A DNA stretch of 64,000 bases from JAXLZZ01 sp046350675 (lineage in GTDB: Bacteria > Patescibacteriota > Saccharimonadia > Saccharimonadales > UBA4665), in assembly GCA_046350675.1 (NCBI GenBank), contig JAXLZZ010000004.1, positions 166,849 through 230,848 of the forward strand, written 5' to 3'. The position numbers were made by a program, and so were the translations under genes. Positions 49,549 through 58,656 of the stretch are shown here, in pieces. The notes under the pieces are model-generated. The model was not told the DNA's origin, ran no database searches, and worked only from the letters and a program-made list of their open reading frames with translations. Position 1 is the stretch's first letter; each line of letters starts with the position of its first letter.

Positions 49549-50232
49549 CTAAATCTTATAACTTGCGTTTGCACGGTCGCTGGCGATTTTACCGCCCTGG
49601 ATAGTAACGACACGGCGCTTTAATTTATTCACGATCTCTTGGTTATGGGTGGTCAGTAATACAGTGGTGCCGTAGCGGTTGATTTTCTCTAATACCTTGA
49701 TGACATCCCAGGCGTGTTTAGGGTCGAGGTTGCCGGTCGGCTCATCTGCAATCAGGATTCTTGGCTGGCGCACGATAGCACGCGCAATCGCTACACGCTG
49801 ACGCTCACCACCAGATAGCTCGCGTGGCATGCGCTTCTCTTTACCCTTCAAGTTCACAATCGACAATACTTTTGGCACCGTGTGTTTTATCTCGCGGTTT
49901 GGCACACCCACAATTTCCAATGCAAATGCAACATTCTCGAACACATTCTTATTAGGAAGAAGTTTAAAATCTTGAAATACCACACCGATTTTACGGCGCA
50001 GCATCGGAATGTCTTTGTCTTTTAACTTATCGTAATCAACACCGCCAATGATGATTTTGCCCGAGGTTGGTCGCTCTTCACGAGTTAAAAGTTTGAGCAA
50101 GGTGGTCTTGCCAGCGCCACTCTGCCCCACTACAATCACAAACTCTTTTGGCTCCACATGGATGCTAATACGATCCAACGCCGGACCCATATTTTTGTTA
50201 TACGTTTTTGTTACCCTATCTAACAGAATCAT
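49549..50232 (-). CDS. ftsE: cell division ATP-binding protein FtsE
   Basis: 227 aa. ABC ATPase: Walker A VGQSGAGKTTLLKLL, Q-loop in VVFQDFKLLPNKNVFENVA, signature LSGGERQRVAIARAI, Walker B ILIADEPTGNLDP and switch His in LLTTHNQEIV. Drives FtsX to control septal hydrolysis. An extended -10 (TGATACAAT) ends 7 nt before the ATG. Confidence 0.97.
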   Translation of the reverse strand: MILLDRVTKTYNKNMGPALDRISIHVEPKEFVIVVGQSGAGKTTLLKLLTREERPTSGKIIIGGVDYDKLKDKDIPMLRRKIGVVFQDFKLLPNKNVFENVAFALEIVGVPNREIKHTVPKVLSIVNLKGKEKRMPRELSGGERQRVAIARAIVRQPRILIADEPTGNLDPKHAWDVIKVLEKINRYGTTVLLTTHNQEIVNKLKRRVVTIQGGKIASDRANASYKI

Positions 50233-50239
50233 TAGCAGT

Positions 50240-50248
50240 ATTGTATCA
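50240..50248 (-). promoter_or_regulatory. extended -10, predicted leaderless start of ftsE
   Basis: Minus-strand TGA then TACAAT (50245-50240), 7 nt before the ATG at 50232. Probably drives ftsE-ftsX. Confidence 0.5.
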
Positions 50249-50267
50249 TGTTTTGCGATTTTACGCT

Positions 50268-51359
50268 CTAGCCAGAATTGCTGAGGGTGTGCTCGAGGTA
50301 GGCGGTGATGAACGGGTCAAGATCGCCATCTAGGACTTTGTCAGGGTCAGAGGTTTCATGTTTAGTGCGAAGGTCTTTTACTTGTTTGTACGGATGCAGG
50401 ACATAGCTGCGAATTTGGTTGCCCCACTCTGCCGACTGGTTCGGGCCTTTAAGCTGTTCGAGTTTCTCGGCATGCTGTTCAAGTTGAAGCTGTGCAAGTC
50501 GTGAACGCAGAATCGTCATAGCAGTTTCTTTGTTCTGTAATTGCGAGCGCTCATTTTGGATAGCTACTGTTAATCCAGTTGGGATATGCGTAATGCGCAC
50601 TGCTGAGTCAGTTGTGTTAACTGATTGACCACCATGACCGCCGCTGCGATAGACATCAATTTTAAGGTCTTTATCATCAATCTCGAGCTCTCCGGGCTGA
50701 TTGACCATTGGCATTACTTCTACCTTTGCGAAACTGGTTTGGCGGAGATTATCTGAGTTAAATGGACTGAGTCGGACAAGACGATGCACCCCATGCTCCC
50801 CTTTGAGCTTGCCGTAAGCGTAGGGACCTTCTACCTCGAGTGTAGCGCTTTTAAGACCAGCTTCCTCTCCAGCTGATTCCTCGACAACAGATACAGACCA
50901 GCCGTTCTTTTCAAAATATCGCGTATACATTCTGAGCAACATTTGTGTCCAATCTTGTGCATCTGTGCCGCCTGCTCCAGCGTAAATACTTACAATTGCA
51001 TCGTGGTCATCGTATGGCCCTGAGAATTTTAAATCATCTTTTAGCTCGTTAAATTCTGCATACAGCTGTTTTAGCTGTTCTGATAATTCCGCCTGAAGAC
51101 TTTCGTCATTCAGTCGAGCAAGCTCATTAATCTCAGCGATGCCCTTCTGTAATTTCAACCAGGGCTCCACTCGGCCTTCCAGCTTAGCGATTTGCTTCAT
51201 AACCGTCTGCGCGCTGCTGGAATCATTCCAAAAATCTGGCTCCTGACTCTGCGATTTGAGCGCTTGCAGCTCATTGTCTAGTTTTTCAATACCGAGTTGC
51301 TGGACGGCAGCAGTAATTGCTTGCTGCAACTCTTGGATCTGTTTAGACTGCTCGCTCAT
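50268..51359 (-). CDS. prfB: peptide chain release factor 2
   Basis: 363 aa. Recognises UAA/UGA. The SPF anticodon-like tripeptide is in VRLSPFNSDN and the GGQ in SGGHGGQSVNTTDSAV. The reading frame is continuous from the ATG, so the classical +1 programmed frameshift at an in-frame UGA is absent. Overlaps the 3' end of the M16 gene by 17 nt. Its presence shows that UGA is a stop in this organism. Confidence 0.96.
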   Translation of the reverse strand: MSEQSKQIQELQQAITAAVQQLGIEKLDNELQALKSQSQEPDFWNDSSSAQTVMKQIAKLEGRVEPWLKLQKGIAEINELARLNDESLQAELSEQLKQLYAEFNELKDDLKFSGPYDDHDAIVSIYAGAGGTDAQDWTQMLLRMYTRYFEKNGWSVSVVEESAGEEAGLKSATLEVEGPYAYGKLKGEHGVHRLVRLSPFNSDNLRQTSFAKVEVMPMVNQPGELEIDDKDLKIDVYRSGGHGGQSVNTTDSAVRITHIPTGLTVAIQNERSQLQNKETAMTILRSRLAQLQLEQHAEKLEQLKGPNQSAEWGNQIRSYVLHPYKQVKDLRTKHETSDPDKVLDGDLDPFITAYLEHTLSNSG

Positions 51360-52677
51360 GGCTCGCCACCTTGACCGCCTTAATTACTGAGCCATTCCAT
51401 AACGGTGCAAGTTGGTCTTGTAGCTCGTGCACAAAAACTTCACCGCAGTTACCAAGCACGCCGAAGCCCCACAAGTTCTCGGCAAACATCGCATTTGCAA
51501 CTTCTACAATACGTTCTTTTGTAACAGCCTTGATTCTCTCTGGAACCTGGTAGTAGTTATCGATGATTCCGTCGAAGAAATAACGACCAGCATAGCCAGA
51601 TGCGGTACCGCCTACCGTTTGCGCACTGCGCTGGAAGCGACCCAGAGCATATTGTTTTGTTGCTTCAATGTCGGCTTCATCAATATCGCCAGCTAGCACT
51701 TTGCCCAGCTCTTCTACCGTAATATCGAGCAGTTTTGATGCATTCTTGTCTGATACTTGGGCGCCAAACCACCAATTGCTAGCATCACGCGTATAACTGA
51801 GTCCGGAATTCATCCCATACACTAGGCCTTGCTCACGTGCCGTGCCTAAAATTTTGGAGTATAACGTTTCAGTGAGCATAGTATTCACCAAATTGAGCGC
51901 ATCAGTTTCCGCGTCGCTGAGTCGACGGCTCATAAACGTGTCTATGTAAAAATAAAGGTTTTCTACCGTATCATTTGGTACATACACCGGTCGTGGCAGT
52001 TTACGGGGTCTTTCTACCGGCAAAGCAAAACGCTTCCCCGTTTTTGGTAAGTCGATTGATTCTAATAGTTGGGTTACGGTTTCGCGGCGAGAAGTAGTGA
52101 GGTTGCCGGCAATCACAAAACGCATGTTGTGCGTGTAATGTGTCTTTTTATAATGTTCCCGGACGTCATCTACAGTAACATTCTCCATGAGCTCCAAGCG
52201 TTCGTTGTCTGTCTTGGCAATGAGGCCAAGTGACTGACGCATCTCGAGCGATAGCCGGCGAAAATGGTTGTTGCTCCGTGCAGCCATTTCTTCTTGCACA
52301 TTGCCATATTCTGCCTGATATTCTTCGTCTAAGAATAGTGGCTTGGTAATTGCGACTAGCAGCAAGCCGAGCACCCTGTCCCATTCAAAGTCAGCACACT
52401 CAGTTTCATACGTGATGTCATAGACTCCCGTTGAGGCGTTACTGTAAGCACCGTTTTTTTCTAGCTCTGCCTGGAAATCGCGCGCTCGAGGGATGAGTTC
52501 ATTTGCGCCAAGTAGCACGTGCTCCATAAGGTGCGGCACCTCCCACTTGCTTTCTTCTACGAGGTACTCTCCGGCACGAAAATTAACATCAAACGTCATG
52601 ACTGATGCGTTAGGAATATGGATCAATAACCCTTTGGCACCGTTGCGCAAGCGCACCTCATGAACTACGTGTCGCAT
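51343..52677 (-). CDS. M16-family zinc peptidase
   Basis: 444 aa. The inverted zinc motif HxxEH occurs as PHLMEHVLLGANE, with the distal Glu in YGNVQEEMAARSN. The second half is the inactive M16 partner domain. No signal peptide, so probably cytoplasmic. Lies between secA and prfB in one transcription unit: it starts 6 nt after the secA stop. Confidence 0.9.
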   Translation of the reverse strand: MRHVVHEVRLRNGAKGLLIHIPNASVMTFDVNFRAGEYLVEESKWEVPHLMEHVLLGANELIPRARDFQAELEKNGAYSNASTGVYDITYETECADFEWDRVLGLLLVAITKPLFLDEEYQAEYGNVQEEMAARSNNHFRRLSLEMRQSLGLIAKTDNERLELMENVTVDDVREHYKKTHYTHNMRFVIAGNLTTSRRETVTQLLESIDLPKTGKRFALPVERPRKLPRPVYVPNDTVENLYFYIDTFMSRRLSDAETDALNLVNTMLTETLYSKILGTAREQGLVYGMNSGLSYTRDASNWWFGAQVSDKNASKLLDITVEELGKVLAGDIDEADIEATKQYALGRFQRSAQTVGGTASGYAGRYFFDGIIDNYYQVPERIKAVTKERIVEVANAMFAENLWGFGVLGNCGEVFVHELQDQLAPLWNGSVIKAVKVASHERAV

Positions 52678-52683
52678 CGCCAT

Positions 52684-55293
52684 TCAGCGTTTTCTTCGTT
52701 TAGCTGCTGTTTTGCGTTTGCGTTCTTGTTTTCGGGCTTTTTTGCGTGCGGTTGAAGCTTTTTTAGAAGCTTGCTGGGCGGTGCGCTTTTCATCAAAATC
52801 ACCTTCGTCAAATTCCTTTTGAGCTTTGGTGATCTGTGCTGCATTATCGACAGAGCCTTGCGCTGCCCGGGTAAGTTCAGTTTCGGTCGCGCGATCCAGC
52901 TCTTCTTGTGATATTGGCTGAGCGTGGAATAGGTGCAATAGCACATCATGGCGCAGCGCCTGCTGCATCTCTTCAAACAGCAATTGACCGCGGCGGCGAT
53001 ACTCAACCAACGGATCCTGCTGACCAACACTCATCCAGTGAATACCTTCGCGCAAGTGATCCATGTTCTCCAGGTGTTGCATCCAAAGATTATCCAACAC
53101 CTGCAGGTAGATGTCTCGCTCTACTTTGCGCATAATTTCTGGGGTAAATGCCGATTCGCGCGCAGCATAGAGCTCTAACGCCTCTGTTTTCATGACTTTC
53201 TCGAATTTAGAAGCATCACTATCGAACAAACGATCGAGTGTTGCTTCGTCGAATGGGAAAATTTCTTGAATTGCATCTTCAAATTGGTCGGTGGTAGCGA
53301 GTGAAGATGTGGCGAGTGAACGTGTTTCGTCTTCGATGAGTACTTTAATACGCTTGCTGATGTCTTGACTACGCAAAATCTCACGGCGCATTGAGTAAAC
53401 TGCTTTACGATGGCGGTTCATCACATCGTCGTACTGCACGACGCTCTTACGCTGATCGAAGTGGAAGCCTTCTACTTTCTTTTGAGCCCCTTCTAGGCTT
53501 TTGCTAATTACGCGGTTTTCAATCGGCGTCTGGTCATCAACATTAAGTCGTTCCATAACTTTTTTGATGCGATCGCCACCGAAGATGCGCATCAAATCGT
53601 CTTCGGTGCTTACAAAGAACTGTGTAATGCCGGGGTCACCCTGACGACCAGAACGACCGCGTAACTGGTTATCGGTGCGGCGAGATTCGTGACGCTCACT
53701 GCCAAGGACAAACAAGCCACCAAGTTTCTTTGCGGTATCGTCAAGCACAATGTCGGTACCGCGACCGGCGATGTTGGTTGCCAAGGTCACTGCACCCTTC
53801 TGCCCCGCTTGGGCGACAATCTTTGCTTCGCGTTCGTTATTCTTCGCATTCAACACTTGATGCGGTATCCCAGCTTTCTTCAATAGCGCGCCAAGCGTTT
53901 CGTTTTTCTCGATTGAAGCGGTACCAATCAAAACTGGCTGACCCTTAGTATGAAGTGTCTTTACCTCTTGCACGATGGCTTTGAACTTGCCTTTTTCGGT
54001 ACCGTAAATACGATCAGTTCGGTCAGTACGGGCAATGGTTCGGTTAGAAGGAATTTCTACCACATCAAGTTCATAGATTTGGTGGAATTCCTCGGCTTCA
54101 GTCATGGCGGTACCGGTCATTCCAGATAGCTTTTCGTATAGACGGAAGTAGTTCTGGAACGAGATTGTGGCGAGAGTCATGCTCTCTTGCTGCACTTCTA
54201 CGCCTTCTTTAGCTTCAATAGCTTGGTGGAGACCTTCGTTGTAGCGTCGACCAGCTAGCAAGCGACCAGTGAACTCGTCAACAATAACTACTTCACCTTC
54301 TTTCGTTACCACGTAGTCTTTATCTCGGGTGAACAGGCCTTGTGCGCGCAGCGCCTGTTGCAGGTGATAGATAGTGCGGATGTTCTCTGAACCGTATAGG
54401 TTTTTGATACCGAGGATGCGCTGCACTTTTTCGACGCCTGCGTCGGTCAAAATTACCGTTTTACGCTTTTCATCGGTTTCGTAATGCTTATCTTTTGAGA
54501 GTTGGCGCGTAACTTTAGAAAACTGAGCATACGCGTTGCCGCTTGTAACACTTGGCGCACTAATAATCAGCGGCGTTCGAGCCTCATCGATCAAGATTGA
54601 GTCGACCTCGTCCACAATTGCATAGTGTAAGTCACGCTGTCGTAGCTGATCTTCTTCGCGGACCATGTTGTCACGCAAGTAGTCAAAACCATACTCATTG
54701 TTTGTTCCATAGGTGATATCTGCAGCGTACGCTTCTTGGCGTGTGCACGGTTTTAGATGATGGAAACGCTCGTCTTCGTGATCAGTATTCTGATATTTTG
54801 CATCATATATATAGCTTTGATCGGCAATAATCACTGCCGCGCTCAAACCCAAAAAGTCATATACCTGGCCCATCCAACCCACGTCGCGCTGTGCGAGATA
54901 GTCGTTTACAGTTACCACGTGGGCGCCTTTGCCGGTTAAGGCGTTTAGGTATACCGGTGCTGTTGCTACCAGCGTCTTACCTTCACCGGTCTTCATTTCG
55001 GCAACGTTGCCTTCGTGGAGCACAATGCCACCAATCATTTGCACATCAAAATGTCGCATACCTAGTGTGCGATCAGAAGCTTCGCGCACCACAGCGAATG
55101 CGTCTGGCAAAATGGCGTCAAGCGATTCTTTTTTGAGGCGTTTTTTGAGTACCTCTGTCTGCTCTTTGAGCTCTTTATCGGTCATCTTCTTATACTTCGG
55201 ACCGAGATCGTTGATACCTTTTACACGCTTGCGCAAACGCTTCACCGTGCGCGCTTGTGGATCCCCTAAAATTTTCTTAAAGACAATATTCAT
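52684..55293 (-). CDS. secA: protein translocase ATPase SecA
   Basis: 869 aa. Motor of the Sec pathway. Walker A AEMKTGEGKTLVA, DEVDSILIDEARTPLIIS, TNIAGRGTDIVL and GSERHESRRTDNQLRGRSGRQGD-type motif VI are all present, as is the helical wing/scaffold (VQYDDVMNRHR). The C-terminal zinc-binding linker is missing; a Lys/Arg-rich tail (KARKQERKRKTAAKRRKR) ends the protein. Slightly shorter than E. coli SecA. Confidence 0.97.
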   Translation of the reverse strand: MNIVFKKILGDPQARTVKRLRKRVKGINDLGPKYKKMTDKELKEQTEVLKKRLKKESLDAILPDAFAVVREASDRTLGMRHFDVQMIGGIVLHEGNVAEMKTGEGKTLVATAPVYLNALTGKGAHVVTVNDYLAQRDVGWMGQVYDFLGLSAAVIIADQSYIYDAKYQNTDHEDERFHHLKPCTRQEAYAADITYGTNNEYGFDYLRDNMVREEDQLRQRDLHYAIVDEVDSILIDEARTPLIISAPSVTSGNAYAQFSKVTRQLSKDKHYETDEKRKTVILTDAGVEKVQRILGIKNLYGSENIRTIYHLQQALRAQGLFTRDKDYVVTKEGEVVIVDEFTGRLLAGRRYNEGLHQAIEAKEGVEVQQESMTLATISFQNYFRLYEKLSGMTGTAMTEAEEFHQIYELDVVEIPSNRTIARTDRTDRIYGTEKGKFKAIVQEVKTLHTKGQPVLIGTASIEKNETLGALLKKAGIPHQVLNAKNNEREAKIVAQAGQKGAVTLATNIAGRGTDIVLDDTAKKLGGLFVLGSERHESRRTDNQLRGRSGRQGDPGITQFFVSTEDDLMRIFGGDRIKKVMERLNVDDQTPIENRVISKSLEGAQKKVEGFHFDQRKSVVQYDDVMNRHRKAVYSMRREILRSQDISKRIKVLIEDETRSLATSSLATTDQFEDAIQEIFPFDEATLDRLFDSDASKFEKVMKTEALELYAARESAFTPEIMRKVERDIYLQVLDNLWMQHLENMDHLREGIHWMSVGQQDPLVEYRRRGQLLFEEMQQALRHDVLLHLFHAQPISQEELDRATETELTRAAQGSVDNAAQITKAQKEFDEGDFDEKRTAQQASKKASTARKKARKQERKRKTAAKRRKR

Positions 55294-55410
55294 CTACAGG
55301 TTCTCTTGCTCCCCTTCAAAGTCTGACAAAACAATTCTTCTATTATACCGGCTTTTCACTCTAGAAGCGACTGTGATTTTACCAACGTTTATTACAAGCA
55401 TTCCCAGCAC

Positions 55411-55782
55411 TTACGCGAACTTGTCTCTACGTTTAAATTTGCCAATAAGGCGCCGGTGCATCTTGCCGCTCTGATGCGTATCTTTGTATTTTTGAATCTG
55501 TTGTTTTAGTTTCGCTTCTACAATATCTACCGCTGCGTACATGTTCAATGCATGCTCTTTGATAATAATATTCTGCTTCGGCAGATGTAATTCCACTTCG
55601 CAGATGCAGTGTGTATTATCTTTTTTCTTTTTATTTTCTTTGAGATGCACTTCTGCGTGGGCGCTTTCGCGAGCATTTCGCGGAATATAGCGATCAAGCC
55701 CGCCGAGCTTCTTGGTGACATATTTACGTAGTGAGTCATCAACTACAGTGTGTTCGCCCTGAATTTCAAATCGTTGGATCAC
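55411..55782 (-). CDS. hpf: short ribosome hibernation promoting factor
   Basis: 123 aa from GTG 55782 (128 if ATG 55797 is used). S30AE/HPF fold: RFEIQGEHTVVDDSLRKYV, then KKLGGLDRYIPR and ALNMYAAVDIVEAKLKQQI. The dimerising C-terminal domain of long HPF is absent. GTG is preferred because AGGGGG lies 6 nt upstream and the family begins close to this residue. It binds the decoding centre and silences ribosomes. Confidence 0.9.
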   Translation of the reverse strand: MIQRFEIQGEHTVVDDSLRKYVTKKLGGLDRYIPRNARESAHAEVHLKENKKKKDNTHCICEVELHLPKQNIIIKEHALNMYAAVDIVEAKLKQQIQKYKDTHQSGKMHRRLIGKFKRRDKFA

Positions 55783-55881
55783 GCGGCGCCCCCTCATCGT
55801 TGTTACGTTTGTATGTAAGGTGTCTATACCTACTTATATTATACGCCTGACATGCAAGCGGAATGGATATGCTGTACGTAT

Positions 55882-55906
55882 AAAATTGCAACTTTGTTGC
55901 AATTTT
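55882..55906. terminator. terminator downstream of serS
   Basis: Perfect 11-bp stem AAAATTGCAAC/GTTGCAATTTT with a TTT loop, ending in T or A tracts on both strands. Nearly identical to the hairpin at 63114-63138. Confidence 0.7.
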
Positions 55907-55913
55907 AGTTCAC

Positions 55914-57158
55914 TCAAATTTCGGTTCGGCCACCCATATATGGCTGCAACACATCTGGGATTCTGAGCTTACCTTCTGGTGTCTGGTAGTGTTCAACGAT
56001 TGCTACCAGTGAGCGAGCTAGTGCGGTGGCTGTACCATTTAATGTATGTAGCGTATCGATGCTGCCATCTTGTCGGCGCACGCGAATATTAAGATTCCTT
56101 GCCTGATAGTCTGTACAGTTCGAACAACTTGTAAGCTCACGATAGTTCCCGTCTGCCTTAGACCAATACTCAATATCATACTTCTTTGCTGCTGGCGCGC
56201 CCATATCGCCCGACGCAATGTTGATTACGCGATAAGGAATACCCAGCGATTGCCATAACTCTTCTTCAACCACACGGATTTCTTCGTGCATGGCATTACT
56301 CTGGTCTGGTGTGGTAAGCGCATACATTTCGAGTTTGTTGAATTGATGGACACGGAATAAACCGCGAGTATGCTTGCCGTAAGTGCCTGCTTCTTTTCGA
56401 TAACATGGGCTGTACGCCACATATCTGAGCGGCAAATCAGCTTCGTCAATAATCTCATCGGCATGGAAACCAGTAAGCGGCATCTCGGCCGTTGCAATTA
56501 AGCTCAGATCTTCGCCCTCTACAAAGTATTCATCACTCTGCTCACTCGATTTTGGCGCAAAACCCGTACCAGTTGCCACGCGAGTATTGACCATATTTGG
56601 AACTGTCATGTAGCCAAAACCTTTTTCGCCCACAAAGGTAAGCGCATATTGCGTTAGAGCATTTTCGAGCAGTGCCAAATCACCTTTTAAGAAGTAAAAT
56701 TTAGCACCTGCGACCTTTGCGCCACGTTCAAAATCAACCCATCCACGTTTATTCATGTAATCGAGATGGTCTTCAGCCCCTGTATTTTTATCGCCAAACG
56801 AGCCGACTTCTACACTTTGATCCTCATCACCAATCGGCACATCGTCTTGTATGACATTTGGGATCAACATTAATAATTCTGTGTACTGCTTTTCGATTGC
56901 ACCAAGTTTCGGTTCCAAATCAGCTAACTGTTGCTTGAGTTCTTTGCCCTGCTGCACTTGCTCGTCGCTTGGACGCTGGCCTTTAGTGGCATTACTAAGC
57001 TCGTTACGCTTTTGGCGCAGTTCTTCTACTTGCTGTTGAAGTTCACGACGCTCTTTGTCGAAACCAAGCAACTGCGTGATATCAACGTCGTAGCCTTTTT
57101 GCTTGGACTTTTCCGCCACAAGCTCTGGATTCTCTCGAATAAACTGAATATCTAACAT
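55914..57158 (-). CDS. serS: seryl-tRNA synthetase
   Basis: 414 aa from ATG 57158. N-terminal coiled-coil arm (about 28-105, LQQQVEELRQKRNEL), then the class II core: motif 2 YSPCYRKEAGTYGKHTRGLFRVHQF-type segment and motif 3 NGTATALARSLVAIVE. MLDIQFIRENPELV is the standard N-terminus, so the longer frame from 57239 is rejected. TACAAT ends 6 nt upstream, next to an AAGGA that could serve as SD. Confidence 0.97.
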   Translation of the reverse strand: MLDIQFIRENPELVAEKSKQKGYDVDITQLLGFDKERRELQQQVEELRQKRNELSNATKGQRPSDEQVQQGKELKQQLADLEPKLGAIEKQYTELLMLIPNVIQDDVPIGDEDQSVEVGSFGDKNTGAEDHLDYMNKRGWVDFERGAKVAGAKFYFLKGDLALLENALTQYALTFVGEKGFGYMTVPNMVNTRVATGTGFAPKSSEQSDEYFVEGEDLSLIATAEMPLTGFHADEIIDEADLPLRYVAYSPCYRKEAGTYGKHTRGLFRVHQFNKLEMYALTTPDQSNAMHEEIRVVEEELWQSLGIPYRVINIASGDMGAPAAKKYDIEYWSKADGNYRELTSCSNCTDYQARNLNIRVRRQDGSIDTLHTLNGTATALARSLVAIVEHYQTPEGKLRIPDVLQPYMGGRTEI

Positions 57159-57164
57159 GTCCTT

Positions 57165-57170
57165 ATTGTA
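57165..57170 (-). promoter_or_regulatory. -10-like element of serS
   Basis: Minus-strand TACAAT (57170-57165), 6 nt before the ATG at 57158. It lies just outside the 3' end of the upstream gene (57173), so it could be a promoter or simply part of the coupled junction. Confidence 0.35.
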
Positions 57171-57172
57171 TC

Positions 57173-57949
57173 CTACTTTTTCTGTATAGCTTCTAGGGTG
57201 AGTTCGGTGCGTTGGCGGGCGTAGGTGCAGAAGTCGCAAGGGCCGCCCATGGCTGCCTCGCCTAGTGGTGGCATTTCATCGTTTTCCATGCAGGCTTTCA
57301 TTTTGACCAGTACCTCATCAACCCAATCGGAGTTGCCGGTGTATGGGATTAATTTAGTGACGAATTCTAGGCGGTCACCGAAACCGTCGGTGTCCATGCG
57401 CGCATTTGTATAAACAAAGTAACCCGTGTCACTGACTGCGAAGCCATTCTGACGTAGTAACCACTGATAGATTTCGATCTGACGTTTGTAGCTAATCTGC
57501 CAATCGCTATCGATGCTAACTTCTTTGTTCTTTGAAGTCGCTTTATAGTCCACCACGATTAATTCGCCATCGTCATTCACCCAGATATCATCAACGGCAC
57601 CAAAAATATGTAAATTTGTTGGCTTGTGCAGTGTAGTGACACCGGTGAAGTTATGGCGCCATTTGTCTAGTTCGGCGTGCTGGTACGGCACCGCTTTGAT
57701 CTGATTATCGGTCATGATTTGGTGCGGTGTGCCAGCTTGGCGATGCGCATCAAACTCTTTTTTGAATAATTCGTCGATAGTTTTGTTGATATTAAATGGC
57801 GGACCACTCGGACGTTTGATACCCTTTCGTTCACCCAACCAAAAACAGCGCGGGCACTGCATAAAAAGCTCGATTTTAGATCGACTCAATTTATATGGAG
57901 CGCTCTGCCCTGGCTGGTAGGGCTGACTGCGACGTGAGGTATAAGCCAT
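57173..57949 (-). CDS. PD-(D/E)XK nuclease with four-cysteine cluster (RecB/Cas4-like)
   Basis: 258 aa. The nuclease core reads GAVDDIWVNDDGELIVVDYKATS, giving the D-(x)n-DYK signature. QCPRCFW near the N-terminus and PCDFCTYAR near the C-terminus supply four Cys, flanking the core as in the 4Fe-4S clusters of AddB and Cas4. It stands alone: no Cas genes or AddA. Probable DNA repair exonuclease. An extended -10 ends 7 nt before the ATG. Confidence 0.85.
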   Translation of the reverse strand: MAYTSRRSQPYQPGQSAPYKLSRSKIELFMQCPRCFWLGERKGIKRPSGPPFNINKTIDELFKKEFDAHRQAGTPHQIMTDNQIKAVPYQHAELDKWRHNFTGVTTLHKPTNLHIFGAVDDIWVNDDGELIVVDYKATSKNKEVSIDSDWQISYKRQIEIYQWLLRQNGFAVSDTGYFVYTNARMDTDGFGDRLEFVTKLIPYTGNSDWVDEVLVKMKACMENDEMPPLGEAAMGGPCDFCTYARQRTELTLEAIQKK

Positions 57950-57956
57950 TGTCTGT

Positions 57957-57965
57957 ATTGTATCA
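57957..57965 (-). promoter_or_regulatory. extended -10, predicted leaderless start of the nuclease gene
   Basis: Minus-strand TGA then TACAAT (57962-57957), 7 nt before the ATG at 57949. Confidence 0.5.
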
Positions 57966-57978
57966 GGTAATGGACGGC

Positions 57979-58608
57979 TTACTGTAAATCTAAAGCCGCT
58001 TCTGGGTCGAGCGCCTCAAGCGCATATATTTGCTGTTGTTTTAGCTCTGCAATATACCGATTAATGCCAAGCAGGCTTGTGATCTCTTCGCCCATGTATA
58101 CAGAAACTGGTTCGCCTAATGCGCGATTCATCTCTGATAATTCCTGCCACATATTTTCTGCGCGCCTTCGACGAATATGACTTATGGCAAAAAGCACATT
58201 GTTGGTTAGCTCCGGATGATCATGTATGTAGCGACGACCCTTTTGTGTACTCGTAATTGCAATCGGCCTATGCGCTTTGCGTTCAATCTCTAGCCAACCC
58301 TGTTGGTCAGCCTGGGTAATTGCTGCCTTGGAGGCCATTTGTGCGATATCCATCTCTTTTGCAAACAAATCATAGATTTTCTGCCCAGCAGGCGCACTCA
58401 ACCTTCCATCTTCTGTGCCTTGAGACACATATACCGGTGCGCTTATCTTTAGCTCACGTTGAGTGAATTGACCGCTCAGCAATCGTGCTTTATCGGCCAC
58501 TTCATCGTAAAGCGGTAATCGCAGTAGACCATTCTCATCTTGTTCGGCGCCAAGTGCCTCAATCGGTAACGGCGGTTTATCAAATGCCGCAAGGGTATGT
58601 GACTTCAT
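57979..58608 (-). CDS. hypothetical protein
   Basis: 209 aa, not recognised. Soluble; the middle has a basic helix (ISHIRRRRAENMWQEL) and the C-terminus is Gln/Glu/Leu-rich and possibly coiled coil. AAGGAG lies before the ATG, a normal SD. Ends 30 nt before the nuclease gene. Confidence 0.6.
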   Translation of the reverse strand: MKSHTLAAFDKPPLPIEALGAEQDENGLLRLPLYDEVADKARLLSGQFTQRELKISAPVYVSQGTEDGRLSAPAGQKIYDLFAKEMDIAQMASKAAITQADQQGWLEIERKAHRPIAITSTQKGRRYIHDHPELTNNVLFAISHIRRRRAENMWQELSEMNRALGEPVSVYMGEEITSLLGINRYIAELKQQQIYALEALDPEAALDLQ

Positions 58609-58656
58609 ATGCTCCTTGTTATTTCAGAGACATACCATAGCACTTTTTAATAATAC

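Noticed and set aside
57173..57949. CRISPR-associated Cas4
   Set aside because: No repeat-spacer array or other cas genes in the window.
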